Origin: Lingula anatina
Taxonomy: Eukaryota > Brachiopoda > Lingulata > Lingulida > Lingulidae
Length of the DNA stretch: 55,677 bases
Assembly: GCF_001039355.2 (NCBI RefSeq)
Contig: NW_019773702.1
Span: forward strand, 3,175-58,851
Direction of reading: 5' to 3'
Position 1 is the stretch's first letter, and every line of letters starts with the position of its first letter. The notes under the pieces are model-generated. The model saw only the letters and a program-made list of their open reading frames with translations, ran no database searches and was not told the DNA's origin. Both the position numbers and the translations under genes were made by a program. Shown one piece after another: positions 23,437 to 35,296 of this stretch.

Positions 23437-24166
23437 CGTATAGTAAGATAAACGTTGCTGCGGTGTAAAGTCTTAGCAGCAGAAACCAGCAGAATATGCT
23501 CTTAGAATCGAAACAAGCTTCACTGAAATTTTATTATTTTAAAATCCGATATAACTTAAACGACGACATTTAACTCTTAAAAATATTGGATTATAGGGCC
23601 TACTATAGTAATAAGTTCGAATAAGATCAAATAGGATCAAATAAGCCATTATTATTAATCGTATGTGATTTTCAATCGTTTTCGTTTTGATTTCTTGGAA
23701 CATCACTTCGCCACTGTGTCCTATAGTAATAAAGGCTTAAGTTATGAGCTAACATCGACATATATATTTAAAGTGGTAATAGTTTGTCTGTATATGCTGT
23801 TTTTCACAATATTGCTTTTTATTCAAAGCACCAGTTGTAATCCATTTGACCTCGATGTTTGAATCTTCCCATTTTCTATCCAAAATACAAGATGGAAACG
23901 ATCCTTTTATTCCTTGTCTTCTTAATTCTTTTCTATCGATAATTTTGACATTGTTCAATTTTCCAAAAAGACTTTTTAAATATAAAGAGATTCGGACTCA
24001 GATGAAATTGTAGTTTTTCCCTTCCGTTCTGAATAGATGAACATCCTGAAATTGTCATCAGTATTTGTCCAGAACTTTTTGAGATATCTTGTTTAAAAAA
24101 AAGGCAACCCAACGTTGTTAAGAACATAACCTCCTTTGTTGGTGGAGGTATGTGAGTCTGTCACAC

Positions 24167-24658
24167 TTAACCGTTTGGTTCGGTCCACGTCAGTGCCATC
24201 TTGCGTTGATTTTTCTTCCTTCTTGGTGGAGGAATTGGGCGATCAGACTGATCTTCACTAGGAAGAAGCAATTGACCAGTTGTAATACAGCGACGCAGTT
24301 CCAAATTATTTTGAGGCGAATTTCGCAGGCTTGCTCCGCGAATGGGGGACCCTGTAGGCGTTGATCGGGACTCGGCGCCTGTAACTTTGTGTTCCTTGAA
24401 ATGGGCACAGGTGTCTCTCCCAAGGGGTATAGGTGAGCACGTCCTTAGTCGCTTAGCCCGTAATAAAACACAAGTGGATCTGCTTCGTATGAGGATGTCC
24501 TTAATTCGTAACCTCTCAGTTCTAGCTTTTAATCTTACGAAGTCAGCATGTACGGTCTTTGATGTGCGACGCACCTTCTCATCTTTGTGTTTTTCTGATA
24601 AGTATTTACTTCTTATCAGTTCCTGAGAGAAAATCGGGCTCGAGTTCTCCTTTTCCAT
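24167..24658 (-). CDS. Unrecognised 163-residue basic protein (candidate single-exon gene)
   Basis: A 163-codon open frame from ATG at 24658 to TAA at 24167 lies in a locally GC- and CpG-richer block than its surroundings. The product begins MEKENSSPIFSQ, is rich in Arg, Lys, Ser and Thr (IRSKYLSEKHKDEKVRR, LKARTERLRIKD), and has a proline-basic patch, PIPPPRRKK, near residue 145. No signal peptide, membrane segment or known domain is visible, and it looks largely disordered. The opposite strand also has a 94-codon frame (24342-24626), which weakens the case. The last codons can be read as a weak donor (ACG|GTTAAG), so it could be an exon of a larger gene. Function unknown. Confidence 0.4.
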   Translation of the reverse strand: MEKENSSPIFSQELIRSKYLSEKHKDEKVRRTSKTVHADFVRLKARTERLRIKDILIRSRSTCVLLRAKRLRTCSPIPLGRDTCAHFKEHKVTGAESRSTPTGSPIRGASLRNSPQNNLELRRCITTGQLLLPSEDQSDRPIPPPRRKKNQRKMALTWTEPNG

Positions 24659-26839
24659 ACTTAACGCTGTACTGCGCTATACCGGTTTAAAGTTTTTGAA
24701 AGTCAAATGATTTAAAACTATTTGCCGTTAACGGCGTCCCAGGGTATCATTTGTCAAGGATGGTAACAGAAACCACTTGACGCGTCACGCTTGCTTGCGG
24801 TTCATAGGTAAGAGTAAGTTGTGAATACTTGAAAGCCTCATTGAATAAATGGGCTTGGATTAAGACATAAGCCTACCTTAGTATGCCGAGTCGAGAGAAT
24901 GAAAATGCCATTTGTGCCATCACCACACACACTTGAATATAAACCTAAACTGCTGAGCGCGGAATTTTACATCTAAAGAGAATTTCTGATCATCTGATAG
25001 TGTTTTTCAGGAAACCGGTAATTGTCCTTCAACAACGTATAATTTAAGTGACCTTTTTGTGTTTAACGAGAGCTGTTTCAATTGCAGCTAGTGACAATTA
25101 AATCTTAACTTGAATTGAATTTAATAAGATTATTTTTATTTTAAAATGAGAAGCCACTCTTGGGATTTTGAGACGCAATACACTTCAAGAAAAGTCGATG
25201 TGAAGCTTGGGACCCTCACCCGTCGGCACCCCACCCCATATACACATAGTTATTTCAATCACGTCATTTCCAGCAATCGAGGAAGAAAGAATGACACCTG
25301 TATACTTCTTTATGCTTTGTGTGCATTCAATGACTACTTCATACCCTAGTCAACTTTATGCACGCTTGGACGAATAAAACGTTTTTTGTCGTCCAAAGTG
25401 CACGTATCTAATTATTTTAATGGTTAGACCCACACACACTTAAAATTTTGTTTCCTGTGCGCCTGTTGTCTTATTATTTTTTTTCAAAAGGAAAGCTCTC
25501 AAATGGAACCGCCTACTATATGGTTTACGTCAAGGTAAGCCGCGTAGATTTGTTGTTGACTTAAACCTACATCTATAAAAATCTCATTAAAAAGTAACGA
25601 TATTTTACAAGAAACGTTCAATCGGTTACGACAATCTCCTTTTCCTAATTTTACGACGATATGCATCATCAATATGCCATCATACGGTGAGCATATTTTG
25701 ATTACTTTTGTGACGGTTTAGCGTGCTATCGTGTAATATCATGACTAATACAGTTTTCAATAAGAATCCTATTCGTTTTACATCTGAGTACATTTAAATC
25801 CACTAGTTTCTTTCCTTGAGTTTGAAAGAAAGAGATTGAAAAAATCAGTAGGACGCGGTTATTTTCTGATTATGACTTTGTAGAGGAGTTTGTATGCTAC
25901 CCCAGAAGTAAAAAATCGACACAAAGAAAATAAAGAAAACATGAGGTTTCTTTAATAATATATATTTGCACCGAAAAAAATCACACCAATGGTCCCCTCT
26001 TGAAATTAGAATTTTGACTGGCTGAATCATAATTCTAAACCGTACCAAATGGCACCATTCTTCCTCTTAAATACCAAAAACTATTGGAGCCCTTCAGCAG
26101 GCCTCGAACCCCACGCCAAGGGGTGGTGGTGGTGGTGGTGATGGGGGGGGGGGGGGGTTTTTTGAAGGTCGGCTTCGCATCCGCGGTACTCCCCTTCAAA
26201 TAATCCTGGATCCGCCCCTGCTTACGTCAAATTATTGCCGCTATACGCGTTCAGATGCAACCGTATAGTTTCAAATAGTATAACTGAAACAAGAAGGATG
26301 GGTATATCATTCCCGGAAAACGATATTTACTCTATTTCCTGTTTAATTTCTATGGTTTACGGACATAGAGAATAAGTATGTCAAATTTACGAAAAGCATT
26401 TAGAAGAAGGTGCAGTTTAAAAGCTTTATTCTGCGTTTTTTTTTAAAAAAACTTTTTTATTAATTCATATACGTCACGGGGTATTTACTCTCGCTTCATT
26501 TGTATCTTTTAATTATGATATAACAAGTATAGCAAGCACGGCCCCAGTATCACTGATTAGTATAAACTATGATATTATTACATAACAGGCCAAATTAAAT
26601 GATACTAATTAGGCCAAAGGACATTTTGATATTATTTTGCCCTATATTCAGATTTCCAATAAACTATCGCATATATTTATCTAGTGACAACAAAAACAGG
26701 GACAATAATAATAATAATAGTAGTTGATATTCTACATTACGCTGCACTACAACTCTCTACTACACTGTGTACAATGCAGTAGTGTATTTGACTGTTAATG
26801 TACTGTAAGCCTACTACCGTAATATATATAAAGATATAC
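24659..26839. other. Gene-free stretch upstream of the unknown ORF
   Basis: No gene recognised. An exon-like piece at 25491-25534 (plus) has a polypyrimidine acceptor and a good donor but no partner exons. A GGT run followed by a G run lies at 26125-26157, and ggatccgcccctg at 26208-26220 resembles the ends of common invertebrate DNA repeats. Confidence 0.45.
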
Positions 26840-27015
26840 GGGAGACCGGGGCTAGTTGGACCCCGGGGTAAGTTGGACCCCCATCAATTTATGACAAAGT
26901 AACTATGGGGTAAAAAAACTGATCACATCATTTTGTAAAGTGACCGCATCCAATAGTGCTAAGGGGGGGGGGGGGGGGGCAACTTACCCCGGGGTCCAAC
27001 TAACCCCGGTCTCCC
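26840..27015. mobile_element. Foldback repeat rich in GGGGTAAGTTGG words
   Basis: GGGAGACCGGGGCTAGTTGG at 26840 and its near-exact reverse complement ending at 27015 form arms of about 37 bp that both include accccggggtaagttg. A run of about 18 G lies inside at 26964-26981. The element is non-coding and sits just beyond the 3' end of the GPCR gene. I did not identify a target duplication. Confidence 0.7.
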
Positions 27016-27095
27016 CTAGCCAATTGCACTTTTTAGTTAATTTGTTAATCGAAGGACTGAAATGATAAACATATCCTCTCTTATATAAAGTACTT

Positions 27096-28334
27096 TCACT
27101 TGGATTGGACAGTTTTGTATAAAGATTTATGGGCGTTGTTGTCCTTAGCGTTGCTTGGCTTTTTTCTTGTACGCAAGTGGTTGGCTGCTGAACCCGACAA
27201 AGAGGTGCTGAAAGTAGATTCCACAGAAAAAAGCTTTAGCTGCAATGGAAACTTTGCCTTGGTCTTTCTCGTTATCTTACACATAAGAAGATCCGTGAGA
27301 GTTTTACGGAAGCTTGTTCCTATTGCGCAGTATATCAGAAAGTTCACTGCAGCGTTCAACGTGAGCAACGTATCTGTCACTTTGCTGAACACATCTAGTG
27401 ATTGCTTGATCTTCATCGGATTCAGAACGTTGATAAAATAAAACACTTGTAACACAAAATCAGGTGTCTGGCAACCGATGAAAACCATGACCACAATGAT
27501 AAGCAAGCGGGTGGTGTTGTACCTGCGAACCTTGTGCGTTTGCCGCTCTCTCAAAAACGCACGTTGTTTGCGCGCCTGGCGTAGTGACAGGATCAACTTA
27601 ACATTAATGACAGTCGCTGTTACAATGGGAACAACGTACATGACCAAAAAATATAAAGTCCAGCAGTAAAAGATGATATAGAATCGGTTTTTCTTAACGA
27701 AGGGATTTACTTCGGGTTTGCACATCGGCCTATTCTCATTTTGTGTGACCTTGGTCTCATATTCAAAAAATCTTGGAATGTTGAACACGAAGCAGACGAG
27801 GTAAACGGTCAACACTGTGCGACGAGCGCGTGTGCGTATGGCATGACGCTGGCTCTTACTCTGCAGAGGGCGACACACGGCGAAATGTCTGTCTACTGCC
27901 ACGACGACGACGAGCCATGTGCTGATATGCTGTAAGCTATACATGATGGGTCTCAGATATTGTATCATACAAGTATATATGTTCTTGGCGTAAAAAGTGG
28001 CCTGTCCCAGGTGGAAATAGATCCCTAGCATGGGTTTGTACAGAAACGTAGTCAGAAGGAAAAGAGCGTCCGATACTGCAAGGCCTCGTAGCATAATGGA
28101 GGTGGGAGTGATTGGTTTGTGTAGGGTAAATACTGTGATAACCATTATGTTCCCAAGGATGCCAAAGACACTCAGTGCTCCCCCGGCCACCGTGTTCACG
28201 TAGAACAAAGTCGCTGCGATAGTTTTGGACATTGGCGCCGCCGCGGTAGAAGCATTGGCGACCAGGTCGGCGGGAGAAATTGTTACGTTCGTATCATCAA
28301 GAAGCCTGCTGCTGTTGAAGTGCCTATCGTCCAT
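27096..28334 (-). CDS. Rhodopsin-class G-protein-coupled receptor, FMRFamide-receptor-like
   Basis: A 412-codon single-exon frame encodes a plasma-membrane receptor that should signal through heterotrimeric G proteins, probably for a neuropeptide. The extracellular N-terminus has N-glycosylation sequons (NSS, NVT, NAS). TM1 carries GNIMVITV, TM2 LAVSDALFLLTTF, and TM3 ends with VDRH in place of the usual DRY. TM6 includes FIGCQTPDF, and TM7 has NAAVNFLIY, an NPxxY variant common in protostome FMRFamide-type receptors. The tail is basic and Ser/Thr-rich. A splice acceptor (tcttttcag) lies one base before the ATG, so a 5' UTR exon upstream is likely. The ligand class is inferred from family resemblance; another peptide GPCR subfamily is possible. 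Confidence 0.88.
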   Translation of the reverse strand: MDDRHFNSSRLLDDTNVTISPADLVANASTAAAPMSKTIAATLFYVNTVAGGALSVFGILGNIMVITVFTLHKPITPTSIMLRGLAVSDALFLLTTFLYKPMLGIYFHLGQATFYAKNIYTCMIQYLRPIMYSLQHISTWLVVVVAVDRHFAVCRPLQSKSQRHAIRTRARRTVLTVYLVCFVFNIPRFFEYETKVTQNENRPMCKPEVNPFVKKNRFYIIFYCWTLYFLVMYVVPIVTATVINVKLILSLRQARKQRAFLRERQTHKVRRYNTTRLLIIVVMVFIGCQTPDFVLQVFYFINVLNPMKIKQSLDVFSKVTDTLLTLNAAVNFLIYCAIGTSFRKTLTDLLMCKITRKTKAKFPLQLKLFSVESTFSTSLSGSAANHLRTRKKPSNAKDNNAHKSLYKTVQSK

Positions 28335-29729
28335 TCTGAAAAGAATCGATAGATAAAAGAATTGCAGAAATTTTAATCATATACCGTTACGATTATTTCT
28401 TTTCTAATAATTTTTTTCCATTGTAAAGTCTATATTCTTATGCCACTGTTTTGTAGCACTGCTTCGCCATTGGTATTAAATCTCAAAATCTGTATTGCAA
28501 TTTATTACAAACCTTCAGTTATAGGTCCCAAACGTTTGTCTACAAAGATTTTCCCTTTCGGATTTTATAGTATTTCTAAAGTCCCTTCTGCGTCATACAT
28601 GTAAATTCTGCGACAGCCGTCTGTGAGTTTCCTCTGAAAAGCAATTCTGATCTGTCTTACAGTTTCGTGAAATTGTATTTCTAGATAAGCTCAGATGAAG
28701 AGCGCTTCCGCCGAGAAGATGGAAACCGATTGGTATTAAAACAATACTGACATTTTAAATGTTAATCGCGTTTGGTTCAATTCCCCAAATACTTTGTACT
28801 GCGTAAAGAGGAATGGGACCCCCTGTATGAGCATGAAATTATGCTCCCCTGTTCAAAATCTCAGAAGTGTGCGCCAAACTTAAATAGGCCTACTACATCC
28901 CTCGTCTATAACGGTGTAAAATGTCGCATTAAACTCCCGCTAGTTCCCTTGAACTTCAAAGCAATGTGTTTTCTTGGATAACGACAGATTCCAGCCACTT
29001 TTTTCTGTTCAAAAAAGGATCACTTCAAGCGAAGGGTATGCTCGATTTGAATGGCAGACGCGAGGTTAAATCGTGATACTTTGAGGAAATCTATGCTTCG
29101 TATTGCATCAGAAATGACTAATAGATTCCCAGGAAATCAAGAAGTTTCTTGTCCCTTGACATTATAAGCCTGCTAATAAAGATAGTGTATTAAGAGGCAG
29201 CGAGCACGATTTATCCATTAAGCATAAGAAGTGACGACGAATCTATTGAGATAGAAAATGCTGGGGGAAAAACCCACTACTTATAGAGCGATTTATCACG
29301 ATTTTATTTTGGGCTCAGGTATGAGATATGTAATGCAACGGAGAAAAATGTTTTCTCTTGTAAATCTTTCATAACTTTTCGATCTTACACGAATTCTTGT
29401 GAGATCAATCATCATCATCAGCAGTCCTTGTCGTTATTCATTAGATTGGAAATACTATGGCAACTTTTCCATCCGATTACTCTTTCTTATGTTCATAAAC
29501 GTTCTCTCGTGTTTAAGAAACGCCTGGTTTTCTTGCCGTAACCGTCGAGTTTCTGATAGGGGTATTTCTTAACCATCGCATTCAACCATCGCACCGCAGG
29601 GGTATTTCTTAACCATCGTTTCTTTACCCTTGACGGAATATCTAATATCTGATGACCCTTCGACATGAAGTAAAGAAAAATTAACACATTTTTTTCATAA
29701 ATTTTCTTATTTATTTCGTTTGATTTATC
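28335..29729. other. Intergenic region upstream of the GPCR coding exon
   Basis: No coding exon recognised. It probably holds the 5' UTR exon and promoter of the GPCR, which I could not place. Near 29558-29618 ggggtatttcttaaccatcg occurs twice, 39 bases apart. Confidence 0.5.
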
Positions 29730-30026
29730 ACTGTGAGAAAAATGTATACCGGTCTGTGAATAAAGTATATCCAAAAGGGAATCAGTTTTGCAAGGATTCG
29801 TTTCTTGATTGTTATCTGTCAAATTTATTCATTTTTTCACGCACGCAATTAAACTGTATTCGTAAATGTTACGAGTTTTGTGAGAAAAATGTATACCGGT
29901 CTGTGAATAAAGTATATCCAAAAGGGAATCAGTTTTTGCAAGGATTCGTTTCTTGATTGTTATCTGTCAAATTTATTCATTTTTTCACGCACGCAATTAA
30001 AACTGTATTCGTAAATGTTACGAGTT
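29730..30026. repeat. Two-copy 148-bp tandem duplication at the 3' end of the TSSK-like gene
   Basis: The segment starting tgtgagaaaaatgtataccg at 29731 recurs from 29879 with only one-base indels. Each copy contains caaatttattcatt, which on the minus strand supplies AATAAA. The duplication lies directly downstream of the kinase stop codon and so probably duplicates its polyadenylation region. Confidence 0.85.
29972..29977 (-). terminator. Candidate poly(A) signal of the TSSK-like gene
   Basis: tttatt on the plus strand is AATAAA on the coding strand, about 95 bases past the TGA at 30072. The tandem copy at about 29824 offers a second, more distal signal. Confidence 0.45.
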
Positions 30027-30071
30027 TTTTTTTTCTGACGAGAAGTTCCTAAGGCCAGCTGCGGTAACTTC

Positions 30072-33000
30072 TCATTCTTCTCTGTGTCGTGTCATTGCGG
30101 CGAACATGGATCGAAGATGCTGAAGTTCTTCTTTCTCTCGTTTTGAAATCTCGGGGGCGGTGTGCATCCTGTAGGTTTCGGCAACCATGTTATTGGCGTA
30201 GTTTGCCAAGACGGCTCGCTTCTTCTGCTTCCCTGCACACACTGCAGCCTTAGAAGCAAAACTGTAATGGACTGATCGAAGTTCCTTGGAAACTTGGTCT
30301 TCTCGAAGCTTCGTCACGGAGGCCATGAGACGGTCCTGAGGCAAGTTGATCACTGACGAGGAGGAGAGCCCCTTGTGGCAACTCAGTCTGCGCAGTATGG
30401 TGGCGCCTAAACTGCCCTTTCGCAGCGGACCAGCGATGACTTTGGTTTTTGGAAGATGGTGGATGTCTGCTTGGCGATTAAGGATCACTTGAAACTCTAC
30501 AATTAATGTTTATTATTACCAAACAGATTACAATAAAGCAGTGCGTTATAGGATAATGTTGTGAAACGACTTCGGCAAGAAAAAAAAACATGCTTATATT
30601 ATGCTTGTATTATGTTTTAATTTCCTATTTGGCAGTCTTTCATAGGGAAATTTTTACCTGGCACTTTATGCAAGTCCTCCAGGATCTTCTTTGCCCCCTG
30701 TCCTGTAATCCCCAGTGTGGCGCCCATTCCTGGCAGACTCCATGACCGAAGATCAACTTTACTCTCACCAGTGCTGGAAAGATACAGTACATCAAAAATA
30801 TTGCGAAGATGTATAAATAGGCTTTGGCTATAAAGAGTTTTTTAACAAAAAGGACACAGTAGAATAAATTATGACCTTTTAAAAAGTCAAATTTTTTTGG
30901 TTTTATTTTTTAAATACACGAACTTCTTTCTCTTCTAAATCCCAAAATGATGAAAAAATGCGTTAGTTGTCACAGTCTTTTTAGGGTGAAAAGTATGCCG
31001 ACATGCACACCCACCTGTGTTTGAGAGCCACAGAGCGCAACACCTTTGTGACTACCTTGGGTTTGATCTCGACATTGTGCTGATCGCAAGAATACCCGTG
31101 TTCTGCATTGGGATTCAGTTCCACAGATGGTCGGCTCTCAACTACAGAAATGTTCAGAAACCTTAGCGCGCATTCATAATGAAAAACTCAACAACAAACC
31201 GTTTGGCAAGTAAGAATTGAAATTAAATCAATGTGACAGAATCCACCCCCACAACAAATCTATCTGAGCAACATAATCTCAATAATGAAATTGGAAAGAG
31301 CACTTCAACTATTCTGTTTTACTATAAGTCAATTATTTTCATCAAATTAGGATGCATAGGCTCCTAAATATAAAGGTCATGGAGAAATCAAATTACTGGG
31401 CGAACCCTCCCCTACCTGAGTGCAAAGACACGTGAGACGCCAGAGGTGCTCCTGCCCCGGATACACCCATGGGTTTACTGAGCCAGGAGCTGTGGCAGAT
31501 CTCTTCCAAGGTGATACGCTTCTTTGGGTTGGGGCACAACATCGCGCGGATCAGAGTTTTGGCGTCTGAAAAAATAGGATTTGTTGCTAATAGTGGATGA
31601 ATTTTGGAGATGATTGGCATCTACTTAAGGCAATAAATGGGGACTTTCTGAATATGCAAATGGGCAGTTAAATTCTATAGATGCACAGAAATAAAGTGTG
31701 AATATAAAACACACCAACGCAAGAAGCTAAACTGTGACAAATGTTAATAACTGGTGGTAGAAAATTACCTTTGGAGATATGTCTTGTGAAATGGATTCGA
31801 TCATTCATTGAAATTCTCAAAATATCGATATCTTCTTCGTGAAAGGGCAGCTTTCCACACAGCATGGCATACAGTGTCACCCCTGTATGTAAAGATTTTT
31901 TAAAATTATTTATTTAACCATTAATTTTTTAGATACTTTCTAGCACACACAAGTGCGCGAGCGCACCTACATCAATAATTTATGTCTTTATTCATGTACT
32001 TATCTATACAATCCTTGCTTCCTCTTTCATTGTACTTTTTTGATTTATGAGTTTGTCTCCTTGACTCATGCACTTACCCATGCTCCAGATGTCTGTCTTG
32101 AAGCCTTCATACGGGTCCCCGTCCAGGATCTCAGGGGCGGCATAAGCGTAGGAACCACAGCGTTGGGTCAACAAATCTCCTTCACTGGTGGGACAGGAGA
32201 AGCCAAAATCTGAAATTTGAATTAAACATATAAAATAATAAAACTTACCATTTTGTGTTTTTCTGCGACTTTCTTGTGTTTTGAGCTTCATCACACAGTT
32301 TCATTTATTTTATAAAATAAACAAGGCAATGTCTGAAAGACGAGACAGACAGGCGGACAGACAGACAGACATACGATTAAGCCAACAAAGATAACGAAAA
32401 AGGAAAAAATCAACAAACAAGCATTTTACCTGTAAGTTTCACGTTGAGTTCTTCGTCCAAGAGTACATTTTCACATTTGATGTCCCGGTGGCATATGTAG
32501 TTGTCATGGCAATATTTTACGACATCAAGAATTTGCCGAAATATTCTTCTCGCCTCTTCCTCACTCAGGTAGCCGTGTTTCAATATATAATCCAGTAAAT
32601 CGCCATTCTCCGCGAGCTCCATCACCAGGTATAGGTTGTTAACGCTCTCAGCTGCCTCGTACAGTTCAATCTGGTAAAAGTTATATTTGCCGTGTTTTCA
32701 AACATTGCTTTAAATGTTAAAATACGTCATTATGTTATGCGTGTCTTTTAAGAAATAGATTAAAAAAATTTAATGGGTTTTCGTGATGAGATTTAACAGT
32801 GTGTTAGTTTTTCAATTCTGTTTTCTTTCTTTTTTTCTCACCTTTATTTATTTAATTCGTTCATTCATTTTTGGCAGCAAAGTGCGATTATGTTTATTTA
32901 TTCATCATAATTTTGTCATTTTTACATTAAAGAGAATTTTGCTATTTTTTCAAGAAAATGTAGAGGATCGCTCACTCATAACCTGCTTAACGGCTCCTTT

Positions 33001-33413
33001 CAAAACCAAAAAGTAATATTTTACCCACCTCAGGACTTCAGTATTTTCACGCCACATATTATATACTGTCTATATGAAGGCAGATGATAGGACGTGAAAC
33101 AGTTACTTACCATACCCGGGTGCTCCAAATTTTGCATGATCGCCACCTCAGCATCCAAATATTCATCTTGCACTTCTGGCCTCAGCTTGTTCTTGTATAT
33201 TATTTTGATGGCGACTTTCTTATTGGTTTTCTCGCAGTAAGCAAGCTTGATTTTTGAGAAAAGTCCATTGCCTATGGTTTTATCTAACTTATAGCCGTGC
33301 TTGACAATGCTGTATCTTGAATTGGCGTCTGGTTTCCAAGCTCCGCCCTTTTTCTTCTTCAAAACCACGGGTTCGTCTCTCAAGTCGAAAATGACTGGCG
33401 TCCAGGTTGCCAT
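30072..33413 (-). CDS. TSSK-like serine/threonine protein kinase with long C-terminal tail
   Basis: Eight exons in coding order (33413-33111, 32670-32430, 32209-32078, 31882-31769, 31565-31416, 31141-31015, 30773-30658, 30496-30072) join in phase to 535 residues. The kinase domain spans about residues 42-292: glycine loop IGNGLFSKIKLA, Lys70 in VAIK, HRDIKCEN with Asp164, DFGF at 182-185, and GSYAYAAPEIL and DIWSMGVTLYAMLCGKLPF as in testis-specific serine kinases. The third loop glycine is replaced (GNGLFS). The roughly 240-residue tail has no domain I know and ends in a Lys/Glu/Arg-rich helix-like segment. TSSKs act in spermatids and sperm flagella in other animals; a germline role here is inferred. 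It could instead be a TSSK-related CAMK of another subfamily. Confidence 0.9.
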
Positions 33414-34869
33414 TATGCTCAGGTTTCTTCACGTCACTCAAGTGATTGAAAAAAATCCTCAAAATCTTACTTATCTACTGACAAGTTGGAAGATTTATAG
33501 AGCGTGTTTCCTGGTAGCGCCCTCCTGGTTGCATAAGCCCGCAGAAGAAAGACGTTGTCATGGCGTTCACATTATGGCGTCATAAATGTGCACGACGTAA
33601 CTGAAAACTCGACATTAGAACGTCGCAGCAAAAGCTATAATTATAAAAAATTTAATATCTATTACAATGATCATTAAATATTTAAACCTTTTTTTTCGTT
33701 TTTCTTTTCCCGTTAAAAATTCACCCACGACCCTTGAAGGTATTTATATCCATGGGCACGTCTTTTTATTGGAATCTAAAGATGTCTAGTTTATTAACCA
33801 TTGGGAACCAACCTAATTCCAGCGTTTTCGAGGATGTTCAAAATTCGTTACCGCGCGTATACTAATTTTACCAAAGAATCTATGCCTCTTGTAGTGTGAC
33901 AAACACGTTATGTGAGGTTACAAGCTTGGCTCTTGCGATTTAGAATCTTGGTAAGTTATTTTGTTTACAGCAGTTACGGTGCCTTGTACTGAACAGAGGT
34001 TGTTAATTAGATGAGATAATGTTCAAAAAGTTTTCAAATCTTAAAAGATGCAAGCCTACCATAACAAAGTCTTGGGCCGTTTAAACAAATGTCGACAAGC
34101 CAACCTTTGCAGGCGCTTTCCATAACTCTACAACTCTGGGAAAATTAAAAGGCCTATAAGCGTGGGTTTTTCATATTCCCCCATCATTTGGGGCAAGGAG
34201 TGAACTCTTTGACCCAGCTTGGAGCTCTGATATGTCTAGATGGCTGGCGAGGTTCGTCAGAATTTAAAAAAATAGACTAGCATTTATCTGTTTAAATCAT
34301 CAAAAATATTACTTGCCTTTAGATAAGTTAACCAAGGAGTGGTTTGTGTACTTTTGAGTAAAACAAAAACTGTGTGCTGCCCCTTGAAAAGTGAAATGCC
34401 ATCAGCCCAGATAGCATGGTAATAAACCATGCTGTTGCAACTGGGCTGTAAATGCACCTTAACCAGGCCATTTCTTTATCTTAAACATTATCTGAATAAA
34501 AGCTTTAGGGCATAAAGCAAATGCCTTTTATAATATTTATGTCTCCTCATTAACCCAAGTGAAAGGATAAGTAAAGGACAAACACAAATATAGTGTTCGA
34601 AATTTGGCCAATAGCAGCTGCTTTTATTGAGAGGTCCCTAATATGCTACTGTCAGTAACTTACAGGTACATAAAAAGATATTAGAAAATAAAAATGGCAT
34701 TTCTTCTGTCCACAGACTAACAACCCAGCTTAAATGCTTTTATTTCAAGAATACCATTCTTTGTCCATTCCCTTATGCAGAAACTTAACAATATAATTTA
34801 ATTCAGTAATTTAAAAAATTATCATATTCAGATTTTCTTCAGAGTGTATAGTTCATTATGTTCATAGTT
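33414..34869. other. Intergenic region between TSSK-like and MRPL58 genes
   Basis: It contains the upstream region of the TSSK-like kinase (from 33414) and, at its right end, the MRPL58 3' flank. RC AATAAA (tttatt) at about 34622 and 34737 are possible MRPL58 poly(A) signals. No further gene seen. Confidence 0.5.
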
Positions 34870-35247
34870 TCAAAATCCTTTCTTCTGTATAAATCTTACA
34901 GATGCTGATGCTTTATTTCTCTTTTTTAATGATTGACTTCTTTTTTCTGCAATTCTGACTTCATTTGCTTTCATCTGCCTGGAAAATAAAATATAATGTT
35001 TAAAATTTAGACAACCATGCGTATTGAAAAAATCATATATATATGCTGAACTGACAACTGTAAACAAACTGAATACTGTCAATTTAAATATCAATAATAA
35101 CTGATACATAATAATTGCTCATATGTTGTATTTTGAAAACTTGAGCAAGTGCTGTATGCATCTGAGTTGCAAATCAAGTAAAATTTAAACTTTTTTCTGT
35201 AACCCATAAAAGCTAGATTTAAAATAAATCTCTCTCTCTCTCTTTCT

Positions 35248-35296
<49 letters not shown>

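Noticed and set aside
27100-27441. Plus-strand ORFs opposite the GPCR
   Set aside because: Shadow frames of the minus-strand receptor gene, with no independent support.
29493-29822. 109-codon minus-strand ORF
   Set aside because: It runs through local duplicated sequence (ggggtatttcttaaccatcg repeats and the 148-bp tandem copies), has no domain, and lies in the probable 3' flank of the kinase gene.
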